Assembly: GCF_011077955.1 (NCBI RefSeq)
Contig: NZ_JAALBX010000005.1
Coordinates: forward strand, 124,001 to 188,000
Origin: Citrobacter freundii
GTDB taxonomy: Bacteria > Pseudomonadota > Gammaproteobacteria > Enterobacterales > Enterobacteriaceae
DNA length: 64,000 nt
Direction of reading: 5' to 3'
Positions within the stretch are counted from its first letter, which is position 1. Each line of letters begins with the position of its first letter. The notes under the pieces were generated by a model. That model made no database searches. It had not been told where the DNA came from and saw nothing but the letters and a program-made list of their open reading frames with translations. This document shows, piece by piece, positions 10,637-21,103 of the stretch. Position numbers and translations under genes: made by a program.

Positions 10637-12139
10637 TTAGCGTTTAAAGCCGTAGTAAACCTCGTTCCAGCGCAGCGCATCTTTGAATGCGGGCAGGCGG
10701 GTATCGTTATCGATAACGGTCAGTTCAATGTCGTTGAGCTCTGCGAACAGACGCATGTCGTCGAGGGTCAGAGCGTGGCTGAATACGGTATGGTGCGCGC
10801 CGCCTGCCAGGATCCAGGCTTCAGATGCCGTGGTCAGATCCGGTTGCGCTTTCCACAACGCGTTCGCGACCGGCAGTTTCGGCAGGGCGTGCGGCGCTTC
10901 AACGGTATCCACGCAGTTAACCAACAGGCGGAAACGATCGCCAAGATCGATAAGGCTTGCGTTAATGCCCGGGCCAGTTTTACTGGAGAAAATCAGGCGT
11001 GCCGGATCGTCTTTGCCGCCAATGCCGAGGTACTGCACATCAAGGATCGGTTTTTCATCCGTCGCGATGGACGGGCAGACTTCCAGCATATGGGAGCCAA
11101 GCACCATATCGTTGCCGGACTCGAAGTTATAGGTGTAGTCCTCCATGAAGGAGGTACCGCCGTTCAGTCCGCCGGACATCACTTTCATGATGCGCAGCAG
11201 TGCGGCGGTCTTCCAGTCGCCTTCGCCCGCAAAACCATAGCCTTGCTGCATCAGACGCTGTACCGCCAGGCCCGGCAGTTGTTTGAGGCCATGCAGATCT
11301 TCAAACGTGGTGGTGAAAGCATGGAAGCCGCCCTGTTCCAGGAAGCGTTTCATACCAAGTTCAATACGCGCTGCGTCAATCACGTTCTGGCGTTTAGCGC
11401 CGTTCACTTGCGCCGCTGGCGTCAGGCGATAGCTGCTCTCGTATTCGTCGACCAGCGCGCTGATGTCGCCATTGCTGATTTCGTTAACAACCGCCACCAG
11501 ATCGCCGACGCCCCAGGTATTGACCGAGAAGCCGAATTTGATTTGCGCCGCAACTTTATCGCCGTCGGTCACTGCCACTTCACGCATGTTATCGCCGAAA
11601 CGCACCACTTTAAGGTGACGGGTTTCCTGTTTCGATACGGCCTGACGCATCCAGGAGCCGATACGCTGATGGGCTTTTGGATCTTTCCAGTAACCGGTAA
11701 CGACGCTGTGCTGTTGACGCATACGCGCGCCGATGAAGCCAAATTCACGGCCGCCGTGCGCGGTCTGGTTCAGGTTCATAAAGTCCATATCAATGCTGTC
11801 CCAGGGGATTTGCGCATTGAACTGGGTATGGAATTGCAGCAGCGGCTTATTGAGAATGCTCAGGCCATTGATCCACATTTTGGCAGGCGAGAAGGTGTGC
11901 AGCCACACCATCATCCCGGCGCAATTCTCGTGATAGTTCGCATCACGGCAGATGCTGGTGATTTCGTCCGGCGAGGTGCCAAGCGGTTTCAGTACCAGTT
12001 TGCAGGGCAGTTTGGCTTCGCTGTTCAGGGAATCGACCACCTGCTGAGCGTGTTGCGTCACCTGGCGCAGCGTTTCCGGGCCGTAAAGATGTTGGCTGCC
12101 GATTACAAACCATACTTCGTATTTACTAAAGGCTGTCAT
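10637..12139 (-). CDS. araA: L-arabinose isomerase
   Basis: AraA isomerises L-arabinose to L-ribulose, the first step of the pathway, using Mn2+. The 500-residue length matches E. coli exactly. The metal and catalytic residues Glu306, Glu333, His350 and His450 are all in place by direct count. It lies 10-11 bp after araB in the araBAD operon, so coupled translation is likely. A 514-codon open frame on the opposite strand is a coding shadow. Confidence 0.98.
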   Translation of the reverse strand: MTAFSKYEVWFVIGSQHLYGPETLRQVTQHAQQVVDSLNSEAKLPCKLVLKPLGTSPDEITSICRDANYHENCAGMMVWLHTFSPAKMWINGLSILNKPLLQFHTQFNAQIPWDSIDMDFMNLNQTAHGGREFGFIGARMRQQHSVVTGYWKDPKAHQRIGSWMRQAVSKQETRHLKVVRFGDNMREVAVTDGDKVAAQIKFGFSVNTWGVGDLVAVVNEISNGDISALVDEYESSYRLTPAAQVNGAKRQNVIDAARIELGMKRFLEQGGFHAFTTTFEDLHGLKQLPGLAVQRLMQQGYGFAGEGDWKTAALLRIMKVMSGGLNGGTSFMEDYTYNFESGNDMVLGSHMLEVCPSIATDEKPILDVQYLGIGGKDDPARLIFSSKTGPGINASLIDLGDRFRLLVNCVDTVEAPHALPKLPVANALWKAQPDLTTASEAWILAGGAHHTVFSHALTLDDMRLFAELNDIELTVIDNDTRLPAFKDALRWNEVYYGFKR

Positions 12140-12149
12140 TGTCTTGTCC

Positions 12150-13856
12150 TTAAAGCGTCAGAGCTGCACGGTCTGCATCAGATGCCTCGGCCGTGTCAGA
12201 GGGGGAATAGTGAAGTTCGGCGCTCTCGCACCAGCGTTGATAGCGACGATACAATTCTTCAAAGCGTGCGGCGGTTGCCGGGTCCGGCTGGAGCGTTTTT
12301 TCCATCTCGCTCGCCATAGCCTGCTGCGCCTGCGGGATATCGTCGTATACGCCTGCCGCGACGGCGGCAAAAATCGCCGCGCCCAGCGCGCAACATTGAT
12401 CGGATCCGACAATTTGCAGCGGGCGATTAAGCACGTCGCAGCAAACCTGCATGATCACCTGGTTTTTACGGGCGATGCCGCCAAGCGCCACTACTTCGTT
12501 AACCGGAATACCCTGATCGGTAAAGCATTCCATAATCGCACGCGCGCCAAATGCGGTAGAGGCGATAAGCCCGCCGAACAGTAGCGGCGCGTCGGTCGCA
12601 AGATTCACATCGGTAATTACGCCTTTCAGGCGTTGGTTAGCGAACGGCGTACGGCGACCGTTAAACCAGTCGAGGATCACCGGCAGGTGATCAAGCGACG
12701 GCTGTTTTGCCCAGTCAGCGGTAAGCGCCGGCAACAGCGCTTTTTTGCTTTCGCTGATGTGGCTCGCTAATTCCGGGTGTTGAGCGGCGAGTTTATCCAG
12801 CGGCCAACTCAATAAACGACTAAACCAGGCATACATATCGCCGAATGCTGACTGGCCGGCTTCCATCCCAATAAAATCTGGGACTACGCTTCCGTCCACC
12901 TGTCCGCAAATGCCTTTCACCGCGCGGTCGCCTACGGTCTCTTTATCGGCAATCAGAATGTCGCAGGTGGAGGTGCCGATGACTTTAACAAGGGTGTTTG
13001 GTTGGGCATTCGCACCCACGGCGCCCATATGGCAGTCAAATGCACCACCGCTTATCACCACACTTTCAGACAGGCCAAGACGCGCGGCCCAGTCTGCCGT
13101 TAACGTGCCGACCGGCACATCAGCAGTCCAGGTGTCGGTAAACAGCGGCAAATCAAGATGCTGGCTGATGATGGGATCGAGTTCGTCAAAGAAACTGGTC
13201 GGCGGCAAACCGCCCCAGCTTTCATGCCACAGCGATTTATGGCCTGCGCTACAGCGTCCGCGGCGAATCGCGCCAGGTGCGGTGGTGCCGGAAAGCAGCG
13301 CCGGGATCCAGTCGCACAGCTCAATCCATGATGCGGCAGACTGCGCGACGGCGGCATCCTGGCGGGTGACATGCAGAATTTTGGCCCAGAACCATTCGCT
13401 GGAATACACGCCGCCGATATAGCGCGAGTAATCGATTTTGCCCGGTTGATGGCACAGGCGGGTAATGGCTTCGGCCTCTTCAACCGCCGTGTGATCTTTC
13501 CACAAGACGAACATCGCGTTCGGGTTATTGGCAAAAGCAGGGTTGAGTGCCAGCACATTGCCGTCGGCATCAATGGGCGCGGGTGTAGAACCGGTGGTAT
13601 CTACGCCGATGCCTACCACTTGCAGGCGTTGATCGTCATCCAGTTGGGTCAGCACGCCTTTTAGCGCGGCTTCCATGGACTCAATGTAATCTAGGGGATG
13701 GTGGCGGAATTGGTTATGAGCGGCGTTGCAAAACTGTCCGGCCTGCCAACGCGGATACCATTCCACACTGGTGGCAAGTTCAGCGCCCGAGGTGCAGTCA
13801 ACTGCTAACGCACGTACCGAGTCGCTGCCAAAGTCGAGTCCCAGCGCAATAGCCAT
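12150..13856 (-). CDS. araB: L-ribulokinase
   Basis: AraB is the FGGY-family kinase that phosphorylates L-ribulose. From the ATG at 13856 the product has 568 residues (E. coli 566), begins [20 protein letters not shown] with the N-terminal phosphate-binding loop, and contains a C-terminal GGIARKN-type FGGY segment. This start is preceded at the right distance by GGAGTG. The frame is also open from an in-frame ATG nine codons upstream (13883), which coincides with the predicted transcription start, so a longer leaderless product is conceivable but less likely. It is the first gene of araBAD, controlled by AraC and CRP. Confidence 0.97.
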   Translation of the reverse strand: MAIALGLDFGSDSVRALAVDCTSGAELATSVEWYPRWQAGQFCNAAHNQFRHHPLDYIESMEAALKGVLTQLDDDQRLQVVGIGVDTTGSTPAPIDADGNVLALNPAFANNPNAMFVLWKDHTAVEEAEAITRLCHQPGKIDYSRYIGGVYSSEWFWAKILHVTRQDAAVAQSAASWIELCDWIPALLSGTTAPGAIRRGRCSAGHKSLWHESWGGLPPTSFFDELDPIISQHLDLPLFTDTWTADVPVGTLTADWAARLGLSESVVISGGAFDCHMGAVGANAQPNTLVKVIGTSTCDILIADKETVGDRAVKGICGQVDGSVVPDFIGMEAGQSAFGDMYAWFSRLLSWPLDKLAAQHPELASHISESKKALLPALTADWAKQPSLDHLPVILDWFNGRRTPFANQRLKGVITDVNLATDAPLLFGGLIASTAFGARAIMECFTDQGIPVNEVVALGGIARKNQVIMQVCCDVLNRPLQIVGSDQCCALGAAIFAAVAAGVYDDIPQAQQAMASEMEKTLQPDPATAARFEELYRRYQRWCESAELHYSPSDTAEASDADRAALTL

Positions 13857-13889
13857 TTTTTCACTCCATGGATAATCAAACATGGAGTG

Positions 13890-13919
13890 ACATTAGATTT
13901 CCGGGCGAAAAAGAGTCAG
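13890..13919 (-). promoter_or_regulatory. araBAD promoter
   Basis: On the minus strand -35 CTGACT (13919-13914) and -10 TAATGT (13895-13890) are separated by 18 bp. The -35 overlaps the distal AraC half-site araI2, as in the E. coli pBAD arrangement. The predicted transcription start falls near 13883. Confidence 0.8.
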
Positions 13920-13953
13920 GTGTATTTGGCTTATCTTATGGATTAAAGAGCTA
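13916..13953. promoter_or_regulatory. AraC half-sites araI2 and araI1
   Basis: araI2 is TCAGGTGTATTTGGCTT (13916-13932) and araI1 is TATGGATTAAAGAGCTA (13937-13953), 4 bp apart, aligning base for base with the E. coli sites. I1 keeps the TATGGAT...GCTA core. Arabinose-bound AraC should occupy both to activate araBAD. Confidence 0.85.
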
Positions 13954-13963
13954 TGCCTTCCTT

Positions 13964-13985
13964 ATTTGTGAGCTTACGCAAATAA
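13964..13985. promoter_or_regulatory. CRP site of araC-araBAD
   Basis: TGTGA (13967-13971), six bases, then GCAAA (13978-13982): one strong and one degenerate CRP half-site, at the same position between araI1 and araO1 as in E. coli. Confidence 0.75.
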
Positions 13986-13989
13986 TAGA

Positions 13990-14027
13990 TGTGGACAATT
14001 CTGTCGCACTTATAGACACTTTGGTTA
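13990..14027. promoter_or_regulatory. AraC operator araO1 (two half-sites)
   Basis: araO1L TGTGGACAATTCTGTCG (13990-14006) and araO1R TATAGACACTTTGGTTA (14011-14027) are 4 bp apart, nearly identical to the E. coli pair. They mediate araC autoregulation. Confidence 0.82.
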
Positions 14028-14149
14028 TCAAGCGAAAAGCCTGATGTGAGCGGTTATCTTGATGAGTTATTAGGTTCAAATCCGGTGGTAAAGTGGGTTA
14101 TTGTGGTTCATGGCTTCGGTTATTCCCAATTTTAAGGGGTGTCGTAAGA

Positions 14150-14166
14150 TATGGACAAATGGTCTC
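14150..14166. promoter_or_regulatory. AraC operator araO2 (DNA-looping site)
   Basis: TATGGACAAATGGTCTC matches the E. coli araO2 half-site, which lies in the araC leader and loops to araI1. The ATG at 14151 is part of this site; this is one reason for rejecting it as the araC start. Confidence 0.78.
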
Positions 14167-14195
14167 TTCCCACCGATGGTGGAGCACGATTTACT

Positions 14196-15047
14196 ATGGC
14201 TGAAACGCAAAACGATCCCCTCTTGCCGGGGTATTCATTTAATGCGCACCTGGTGGCGGGATTGACCCCCATTGACGCCGACGGTCATCTCGATTTCTTT
14301 ATCGACAGGCCACTGGGCATGAAAGGTTACATCCTGAATCTCACGATCCGCGGAGAAGGGGTGGTGAAAAACCAGGGTAAAGAGTTCATATGCAAACCGG
14401 GCGATATGCTGCTGTTCCCGCCAGGAGAGATTCATCATTATGGCAGAAGCCCGCAGGCCAGGGAGTGGTATCACCAGTGGGTTTACTTCCGCCCGCGCGC
14501 TTACTGGCAGGAGTGGTTAAGCTGGCCGGCGATTTTTGCCCAGACTGGTTATTACCGCCCGGCTGAAAGCGAGCAAGAGGCGTTTTGCACGCTGTTCCAG
14601 CAAATCATTGATGCCTCGCAAAGGCAGGGGCGGTATGCGGAACTGCTGGCGATTAATCTGCTGGAGCAGGTGTTTTTACGCCGCGTCGAGGCGATCAGCG
14701 AATCCATGAAAGCGCCGCTGGATAACCGTGTGCGGGACGCCTGTCAGTATATCAGCGACCATTTGGCCGATAGCCATTTTGATATCGCGGGCGTCGCGCA
14801 ACATGTGTGCTTATCGCAGTCGCGGCTGTCGCATCTGTTTCGCCAGCAATTGGGCGTAAGCGTACTGAGCTGGCGTGAGGATCAACGTATCAGCCAGGCG
14901 AAACTGCTGCTCAGCACGACGCGAATGCCCATCGCAACCGTCGGACGCAATGTCGGCTTTGAAGATCAACTCTACTTTTCCCGGGTATTTAAAAAATGCA
15001 CCGGCGCCAGCCCGAGCGAGTTTCGCGCCGGGTGCGAGTCAGGTTAA
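14196..15047 (+). CDS. araC: Arabinose-responsive transcription regulator AraC
   Basis: AraC represses by looping without arabinose and activates araBAD and the transport genes with it. From the ATG at 14196 ([15 protein letters not shown]) the protein has 283 residues: an N-terminal arm and cupin-like arabinose/dimerisation domain (about 1-165) and a C-terminal pair of helix-turn-helix motifs (about 185-280). The frame is open 15 codons further upstream to an ATG inside araO2, but family alignment favours the downstream start. The C-terminus stops after EFRAGCESG, about nine residues shorter than in E. coli; those residues are not part of the DNA-binding core. Confidence 0.96.
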   Translation: MAETQNDPLLPGYSFNAHLVAGLTPIDADGHLDFFIDRPLGMKGYILNLTIRGEGVVKNQGKEFICKPGDMLLFPPGEIHHYGRSPQAREWYHQWVYFRPRAYWQEWLSWPAIFAQTGYYRPAESEQEAFCTLFQQIIDASQRQGRYAELLAINLLEQVFLRRVEAISESMKAPLDNRVRDACQYISDHLADSHFDIAGVAQHVCLSQSRLSHLFRQQLGVSVLSWREDQRISQAKLLLSTTRMPIATVGRNVGFEDQLYFSRVFKKCTGASPSEFRAGCESG

Positions 15048-15183
15048 CGCATTGGCGTGATGCGTATAAAAACGTAATGATTTTGGGCATGTCTAAACCG
15101 GTAAGCTATAAACATTAACGATGCCTTGACGCTGTGCGGGGCAGCCGGGAGAATCCCTCCCTCGTTTTTTTACCGGAACCCTT

Positions 15184-15957
15184 ATGGAAGCTTTCCTGGA
15201 TCATTTTATTACCCAATCAGCGACGTATTCGCTGGTTGCCATTGCGCTGGTGGCGTTCCTTGAATCCCTTGCGCTGGTGGGATTGCTGTTGCCGGGTACG
15301 GTCATGATGGCCGGATTAGGGGCGCTTATCGGCAGCGGCGACGTGAATTTTTATCAGGCCTGGGCGGTGGGGATTGTTGGCTGTATGCTCGGCGACTGGA
15401 TCTCATTCTGGCTGGGCTGGCGCTTTAAAAAACCGCTTCATCGCTGGTCATTTCTCAAGAAAAACAAAGCACTGCTTGATAAAACCGAACATGCTTTGCA
15501 TCAACACAGCATGTTCACGATTCTGGTGGGGCGCTTTGTCGGGCCGACGCGTCCGCTGGTGCCGATGGTCGCCGGTATGCTGGATCTCCCTGCGCTAAAG
15601 TTTCTTCCTCCCAATCTGGTGGGCTGCCTGTTATGGCCGCCGTGTTACTTCCTGCCCGGTATTCTGGCGGGCGCGGCGATTGATATCCCGGCGGATCAGC
15701 AAAGCGGTGGGTTTAAATGGATGTTGCTTGGCGTCGCGCTACTGCTCTGGCTGGCAGCGTGGCTGTGCTGGCGGCTGTGGCGCAGCGCCAGAGCCAATCC
15801 ACGCGATAAACTGGTGCAATGGCTGCCGCGCGCGCGGTTGATGTGGGTCGCGCCGTTGGTAAGCGTCGCGGCGTCAGGGGCGTTTATCGCTATCCTTAAT
15901 CATCCATTAATGCCAATTTACCGACATATTCTCTGGAACGTGGTGTCCGGGCATTAA
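15184..15957 (+). CDS. yabI: DedA-family inner-membrane protein YabI
   Basis: A 257-residue polytopic membrane protein (E. coli YabI 254) with the DedA/VTT signature: an N-terminal hydrophobic helix with [15 protein letters not shown], the [12 protein letters not shown] segment and [17 protein letters not shown], then further membrane helices. DedA proteins act as undecaprenyl-phosphate or phospholipid translocases; the specific role of YabI is not settled. The ATG at 15184 follows a moderate ribosome site. The gene overlaps the convergent thiQ end by 4 bp. Confidence 0.93.
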   Translation: MEAFLDHFITQSATYSLVAIALVAFLESLALVGLLLPGTVMMAGLGALIGSGDVNFYQAWAVGIVGCMLGDWISFWLGWRFKKPLHRWSFLKKNKALLDKTEHALHQHSMFTILVGRFVGPTRPLVPMVAGMLDLPALKFLPPNLVGCLLWPPCYFLPGILAGAAIDIPADQQSGGFKWMLLGVALLLWLAAWLCWRLWRSARANPRDKLVQWLPRARLMWVAPLVSVAASGAFIAILNHPLMPIYRHILWNVVSGH

Positions 15958-16652
15958 CGGTGGATGCCCAGTAACGCAGACGCGTCGCTATTTCCTGCAA
16001 GCAGTGCTGCGGTGGCGCCATCCCAGATGATGCGTCCATCGCGCACCACCAGGCTTCTTGGCGCGATGCTAAGCGCATCTTCCAGGCTGTGCGAGACCAT
16101 CAGCAGCGTCATATTGCGCTCGCGGCACTGGGTATCCAGCAGATTGAGCATTTCTTTGCGCAGCGCCGGGTCGAGCGCCGAAAACGGCTCATCCAGCAAC
16201 AAAATCGGCTGTTTGCGGATAAGACAACGCGCCAGCGCCACTCGCTGACGTTGACCGCCAGACAGCTCGCCGGGCAGTCGTTCCAGGTATTCCATAAGGC
16301 CCATTTTCCCGGCCAGAGCCTCTGTCTCTTCGCGCTGCGCGTCATTAAGCTTAAGGCCAGGATGCAACCCCAGCCCGATATTCTGGCGCACCGTCAGGTG
16401 GTTAAACAGGTTGTTCTCCTGAAACAGTACCGAAACGGGGCGCTTAGCAGGCGGCGTACGGGTATGGTTATTGCCCGCCAGGATGACAGCACCGCTCGCC
16501 GGGCTTAAAAACCCGGCAATTAAATTGAGCAGGGTGCTTTTACCGGCACCGCTTGGCCCCAGCACGGCAATGCGCTCGCCCGCGTCGGCGGTAAACGAAA
16601 ACCGCATCGGCAAATGGTGATAAAGCCAGGTTACATCAGTGAGCGTCAGCAT
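15954..16652 (-). CDS. thiQ: Thiamine/TPP ABC transporter ATPase ThiQ
   Basis: ThiQ energises uptake of thiamine, TMP and TPP with ThiP and ThiB. From the ATG at 16652 it has 232 residues, as in E. coli. The Walker [10 protein letters not shown] is near 35-43, the signature [13 protein letters not shown] near 128-140 and the Walker B LLLDEP follows. The start overlaps the end of thiP by 17 bp, so translation is probably coupled. A longer frame into thiP (to 16691) adds a non-homologous extension and was rejected. Confidence 0.96.
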   Translation of the reverse strand: MLTLTDVTWLYHHLPMRFSFTADAGERIAVLGPSGAGKSTLLNLIAGFLSPASGAVILAGNNHTRTPPAKRPVSVLFQENNLFNHLTVRQNIGLGLHPGLKLNDAQREETEALAGKMGLMEYLERLPGELSGGQRQRVALARCLIRKQPILLLDEPFSALDPALRKEMLNLLDTQCRERNMTLLMVSHSLEDALSIAPRSLVVRDGRIIWDGATAALLAGNSDASALLGIHR

Positions 16653-18246
16653 GTCGTCCCGCCAGTTTTTCGATAAGCGTAAAAAGCGCAAAACATAATA
16701 GCAGCAGCAACAACGCGGTTACCGCGCCATCATCACTGCGGTACGAGCCAATTTGTTGATACAGGTAGTAAGGCAGTGTGCGGAAATTATCATTGCCGAA
16801 CAGCGCCACAACGCCAAAGTCGCCAATCGACAATACGCTGGCGAAAGCCATCGCCTGGGCTATCGGTTTTTTCAGCGCCCTCAGTTCAATAAGCCTCAGG
16901 CGGTTGATGCCCTGAATATCCAGCGACTGGCACAGAGGGCCGTAACGCAGCGCGATATCTCGCATCGGGTTATCGAGCACTTTTTGCGCGTAGGGCACCG
17001 CCATCAGCGCGTTGGTGAAAATCACAATGCCATCCGCTGAAGCCGGCAGACCAATGGTGTTGTTAAGCAGCAGGAAAAAGCCTGTCGCCAGCACAATGCC
17101 CGGCATCGCCAGAATCAGCATCCCGCTGAGCTCAAGGTTTTGGGCGGCAAATTGACGCTTGCGTAAATGCAGTTCGCGCCCGCTCCACAGCAGCATCATG
17201 GTCAGCATGACGCACAAAAGCCCTGCGCCCAACGCAATGCGCAGCGACGTCCAGAGCGCATCCCAGAAGAGCGATTGTGATAACACGCGCAGCATATCGC
17301 CTTTCAGGCCATCTACGATCACCGCCAGCAGCGGCGGCAACAGCAGCATCAACGCCAGAAGAATGAGTAGGCTGTCGATAAGCTTGCTGCGCCAGCTATC
17401 CTGCGGATCGCGCCAGCCCTGAATCTGATTCATGCCCGGCGCGATGGCTTTCCCCAGGCGCTGGCTTAACAGCACTAATGCCAGGCAGCAGGTCATCTGA
17501 ATAAGCGCCAGCAACGCCGCGCGCCCTGGGTCGTAATCAAAACTCAGCGCCTGGTAGATAGCCAGTTCAATGGTGGTGGCCTGCGGGCCGCCGCCGAGCG
17601 AAAGCACGGTGGCGAAGCTTGCGAAACAGAGCATAAAAATTAATGCGGCGATGGACGGGAGCTGGCGGCGCATCCAGGGCCATTCCACCAGACGAAAGAA
17701 ATACCAGCCGCGCATACCAAGCTGTGCGGCAATCTGGCGCTGTTCGCCGGGAATTTGCTCAAGGGTTTGCAACAGCAGTCGGGTCGCCATCGGCAGATTA
17801 AAAAACACATGCGCCAACAAAATGCCCTGCAAGCCGTACGGAGAGAAGGTCCACTGCAGGCCTATGTGTTGCCACAGCGACGCCAGCCACCCGGTGCGCC
17901 CGTAGACGCTAAGCAGGCCGAATACGGCCACCAGCACCGGTAAAATTAGCGTCATGGCGCACAGGCGCAGCAGCGCCTGACGACCGGGGAAACGCCGCCG
18001 GTACAGTGCGCGGGCAAGCGGAATAGCGGGGATGACTGATAACAAGGCAGAAAGGAGCGCCTGCCAGAAGGAAAAGCGCACCACATGCCAGAGATAACGA
18101 TCCTGCCAGAAGGCAGCGCCGCCTGCGGGCGGCGCGTTAAACCATAGCGCGCTAAAGGCCGCCAGCGCCACCGCCACCATGATAAGCGCGGCAATGACAC
18201 CCGGCCACAGCCAGCCCGGAATTAGCGGCTGACGGCGCGAAGCCAT
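16636..18246 (-). CDS. thiP: Thiamine/TPP ABC transporter permease ThiP
   Basis: A fused double permease of 536 residues (equal to E. coli) with about 12 hydrophobic segments and two binding-protein-dependent permease modules, each carrying an EAA-type loop ([16 protein letters not shown] in the first half, [16 protein letters not shown] in the second). It overlaps thiB upstream by 25 bp and thiQ downstream, consistent with a single thiBPQ transcript under the TPP riboswitch. Confidence 0.96.
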   Translation of the reverse strand: MASRRQPLIPGWLWPGVIAALIMVAVALAAFSALWFNAPPAGGAAFWQDRYLWHVVRFSFWQALLSALLSVIPAIPLARALYRRRFPGRQALLRLCAMTLILPVLVAVFGLLSVYGRTGWLASLWQHIGLQWTFSPYGLQGILLAHVFFNLPMATRLLLQTLEQIPGEQRQIAAQLGMRGWYFFRLVEWPWMRRQLPSIAALIFMLCFASFATVLSLGGGPQATTIELAIYQALSFDYDPGRAALLALIQMTCCLALVLLSQRLGKAIAPGMNQIQGWRDPQDSWRSKLIDSLLILLALMLLLPPLLAVIVDGLKGDMLRVLSQSLFWDALWTSLRIALGAGLLCVMLTMMLLWSGRELHLRKRQFAAQNLELSGMLILAMPGIVLATGFFLLLNNTIGLPASADGIVIFTNALMAVPYAQKVLDNPMRDIALRYGPLCQSLDIQGINRLRLIELRALKKPIAQAMAFASVLSIGDFGVVALFGNDNFRTLPYYLYQQIGSYRSDDGAVTALLLLLLCFALFTLIEKLAGRHADAH

Positions 18247-19205
18247 GTATTAATCCAGGCGGCGCGCTGGGACGCGACCTCTTGCGGCGTAAACTGTAGC
18301 GTGGTTTGCGGTTTGGTGAGCTTTTCGAAGCCCTGCGGCAGCGCCACATCCGTCACCGGATACATCCAGTTGCCAGTGGCAATGGTGTTCTGAAACGCCG
18401 GAGAAACCATAAAAGCCAGGAATTTTTGCGCCAGTTCAGGCTGCTTACTGCTGGCAAGACGCCCGGCGACTTCCACCTGCAAATAATGGCCTTCGCTGAA
18501 GTTGGCGGCGGCGTACTGATCCTTTTTCTCTTCAATGATGTGGTAGGCCGGAGAAGTGGTGTAACTCAGGACCAGATCGCTTTCGCCTTTTTGAAACAGG
18601 CCATAAGCTTCACTCCAGCCTTTGGTGACGGTGACGGTTTTCGCCGCCAGTTTTTTCCAGGCGTCTGATGCCTTGTCACCATACACTTTTTGCATCCACA
18701 ACAGCAGGCCAAGCCCCGGCGTACTGGTGCGCGGATCCTGGTAAATGACCCGCCATTTCTGATCGCTCTCTACCAGTTCTTTCAGGCTCCTGGGCGGGTT
18801 CGCCAGTTTGGTTTTATCGTAGACGAAGGCGAAATAGCCGTAATCAAACGGCACAAAGGTGTCGTTCTGCCAGCCGCCAGGCACGTTTACCGCGTCGTTT
18901 TTCACACCGCTTTTAGCAAACAGGCCGGTTTGCGAGGCCGCTTCCAGCAGATTGTTATCAAGCCCGAGGATCACATCGGCCTTGCTGTTTTTGCCCTCCA
19001 TCCGCAGACGGTTCAGCAGTGAAACGCCGTCTTCCAGCGCCACGAAGTTGAGTTCGCAGCCACACTCTTTTTCAAAAGCGGCTTTGACTTTCGGGCCAGG
19101 GCCCCAGTCGGCAGAGAAGGAATCGTAGGTATAAACGGTAAGCGCGGGTTTTGCGAAAACCGGGGCAGTCGCGAGGACCAGTAATGGCAGAAATTTTTTA
19201 AACAC
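18222..19205 (-). CDS. thiB: Periplasmic thiamine/TPP-binding protein ThiB (TbpA)
   Basis: A 327-residue substrate-binding protein, same length as E. coli. The N-terminus MFKKFLPLLVLATAPVFA is a signal peptide with cleavage near AKPALTVYTYDS. The mature part has the family-1 solute-binding fold, including DVILGLDNNLLEAA and DFGYFAFVYDKTKL-like segments. It is first in thiBPQ, about 45 bp from the TPP aptamer. Confidence 0.96.
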   Translation of the reverse strand: MFKKFLPLLVLATAPVFAKPALTVYTYDSFSADWGPGPKVKAAFEKECGCELNFVALEDGVSLLNRLRMEGKNSKADVILGLDNNLLEAASQTGLFAKSGVKNDAVNVPGGWQNDTFVPFDYGYFAFVYDKTKLANPPRSLKELVESDQKWRVIYQDPRTSTPGLGLLLWMQKVYGDKASDAWKKLAAKTVTVTKGWSEAYGLFQKGESDLVLSYTTSPAYHIIEEKKDQYAAANFSEGHYLQVEVAGRLASSKQPELAQKFLAFMVSPAFQNTIATGNWMYPVTDVALPQGFEKLTKPQTTLQFTPQEVASQRAAWINTWLRAVSR

Positions 19206-19231
19206 TTTGCACCTCTAAAGGAAGTGGCAAA

Positions 19232-19334
19232 GGATTTTGAGCAGGCAGCCTCAAATCCCTTCGCCGGCGTTATCCGGATCAGGTTCGACGGGTATTATCT
19301 CAGCGCGCATTGTGATGCGGCACCCCGTTGAGAA
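19232..19334 (-). ncRNA. TPP riboswitch (THI element; SroA in E. coli)
   Basis: On the minus strand the conserved TPP-aptamer blocks are present in order: GGGGTGC near 19327-19321, CTGAGA near 19303-19298, then ACCCG, GAACCTGATC, CCGGATAA and GCGAAGGGA. The aptamer covers about 19250-19334. It is followed by an expression-platform hairpin, GGATTTGAG paired with CTCAAAATCC (19258-19232), shortly before the thiB ribosome site AGGAAGTG/AAAGGAAG. TPP binding should reduce thiBPQ expression. Confidence 0.95.
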
Positions 19335-19373
19335 CGGTCAGTATTGTAATGATTTAATCAGTGTTTGAAAGGA

Positions 19374-21035
19374 TTATGGCTCCGGTGGCGCAAACCAGGC
19401 GGATTTAAAATCAAACCAGCCGAGGGTATTCATCCGCACGCCACGCATACTGCGCTGGCCCTGAATCATTAACCAGTGGTGAATGAGCGGGAAAATCGCT
19501 TGTTGCTCAACCAGTTGCTTGCACCACGCCGCATGGTTAAGCTCACCTGCCTGCCAGCGTTGCGCGTCCGCCTGCCAGTCAAAAGGAACGCAGTGCTGCA
19601 TCAGCGGCGTTTCGAACAAATGCGCGAACAGTGAAAACTCCAGCGGTAGCGTAAAGTTGGCGCTGTTAAGCCAGATATCGCTGACGATATCGCCCCGATG
19701 CCACTCATCGTAGTCGACTTCCTGGATCACCAGCTTCACGTGGTGTTCAGCCAGCAAGGATGACATGATCCCCGCTATCACCCGGTGCTCAATATGTTCG
19801 CCGTAAAAGGTCAGCGTCAGAGATTCCAGCCCGGCGGGTTTTTCATGGCTGGATGACGGATGCGTATGATGCCAGCGCGGCAGCAAGCCATAGGCCGGGA
19901 ACCAGTAGCGCTGATGATGTTCGCTGGCTCGCCACAGTAAGTTCACCGGCGACAACACATGGCTGAGCCAGCTTTTTACCTGGGGCAGCGCGCCGCGCGG
20001 GGAACGCTGGTCATAAAGCAGATAGTAACAGCCTTCTTCCAGACGGCTTTCCACCGCGGTTTCTTCACCTTCGGCAGAGGATTCCAGGTGTACGCCGGAG
20101 CTTAGCTCGTCGCCGGGATCCGGCAGAACCCAGAAATTCACTTCGTCGATCAACGCCCGATAACCAAAGTAATCATCAAACGCGTGGATCTTGAGCTGAT
20201 TATTATTGTTGCGTACCACTGCGTAAGGGCCGGTGCCTACGGGGCGGCTGGCAAAGTTTTGCATCGATGGCCATTCGCGCGGCAGGATCATGGCGGAGAC
20301 GCTACCCATAAGCCAGGGCAACCAGCGATCCGGCTGGGCGAGATGGATATCCAGCGTCCAGGCGGTGGGGGATTCGATACGCGTAATATGCGAATAGAGC
20401 GCAAGCGTACTGATGCGTTGTAAGGAGCCGATCACATCGAGCATATCCAGCTCGCGGCCGTGATGAAAATGGATGCCGGGGCGTAAGAAAAAACGCCAGT
20501 GCAGCGGGCTAAGCTGCTGCCAATGGTGGGCGATATCCGCTTCGATTTCCCCGTTTTCCTCATTTATGCGCGTCAGACCGCTGAATATCTGGCGCACGAT
20601 ATGGGTTTCGGAGCGCCGCAGCGCCGTACCCGGCAATAGATTTCTTAACGGACGATAATAGAGGATGCGCAGGATATGCCGCCCTTGCCGGAAACTGCGG
20701 CCAAGATGTGAAATCAGCATCTGGCGCACCGCCGCTTTATCGCCGACAATCTGCACCAGTTGATCGATACGATCCTGCTCCAGCAGGTCTTCAGCGCGTT
20801 GCTGCTGAAGCGCAAGGCCGGTATACAGGAACGTCAGTTTTGAGCGTTTTCCTCGCCCGGCTTCCGCCTCCCACATCAGCCAGCCTTTATCCTGCATGGC
20901 ATTAAGCAGGGTACGCATATGGCGGCGCGAACAGTTCAGCAACTCCGCCAGTTCGTTAAGCGTCGTCTCCTGCGGCTTCCCCTCACAGCATTGCCACAGA
21001 CGGATAAATTGTTGTTGGAGCCGGGCAGAAGACAT
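19374..21035 (-). CDS. sgrR: Glucose-phosphate-stress regulator SgrR
   Basis: SgrR activates sgrS when phosphorylated sugars accumulate. It has 553 residues (E. coli 551). The N-terminal winged helix-turn-helix (about 1-110, with [22 protein letters not shown]) is followed by a solute-binding-protein-like domain (about 165-550). It is divergent from sgrS, the usual arrangement, and the intergenic region is about 70 bp up to the sgrS start. Confidence 0.95.
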   Translation of the reverse strand: MSSARLQQQFIRLWQCCEGKPQETTLNELAELLNCSRRHMRTLLNAMQDKGWLMWEAEAGRGKRSKLTFLYTGLALQQQRAEDLLEQDRIDQLVQIVGDKAAVRQMLISHLGRSFRQGRHILRILYYRPLRNLLPGTALRRSETHIVRQIFSGLTRINEENGEIEADIAHHWQQLSPLHWRFFLRPGIHFHHGRELDMLDVIGSLQRISTLALYSHITRIESPTAWTLDIHLAQPDRWLPWLMGSVSAMILPREWPSMQNFASRPVGTGPYAVVRNNNNQLKIHAFDDYFGYRALIDEVNFWVLPDPGDELSSGVHLESSAEGEETAVESRLEEGCYYLLYDQRSPRGALPQVKSWLSHVLSPVNLLWRASEHHQRYWFPAYGLLPRWHHTHPSSSHEKPAGLESLTLTFYGEHIEHRVIAGIMSSLLAEHHVKLVIQEVDYDEWHRGDIVSDIWLNSANFTLPLEFSLFAHLFETPLMQHCVPFDWQADAQRWQAGELNHAAWCKQLVEQQAIFPLIHHWLMIQGQRSMRGVRMNTLGWFDFKSAWFAPPEP

Positions 21036-21069
21036 AAAAGGGGAACTCCTGTAATGAAACGTATCAATT

Positions 21070-21098
21070 TTTCTTTCCCTATATTAAGTCAATACTTT
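21070..21098 (+). promoter_or_regulatory. Candidate sgrS promoter
   Basis: -10-like TACTTT at 21093-21098 with a weak -35 (TTTCTT, 21070-21075) 17 bp upstream. A poor -35 would fit an SgrR-activated promoter. The predicted start lies at about 21104. Confidence 0.4.
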
Positions 21099-21103
21099 GT
21101 CCT

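Noticed and set aside
10775-12319. 514-codon plus-strand open frame
   Set aside because: It is antisense to araA and the end of araB, whose products match known enzymes over their full length with active sites in place; the frame lacks any recognisable family.
14151-14195. Upstream ATG extending AraC by 15 residues
   Set aside because: It lies inside araO2 and the extra residues do not match the family N-terminus.
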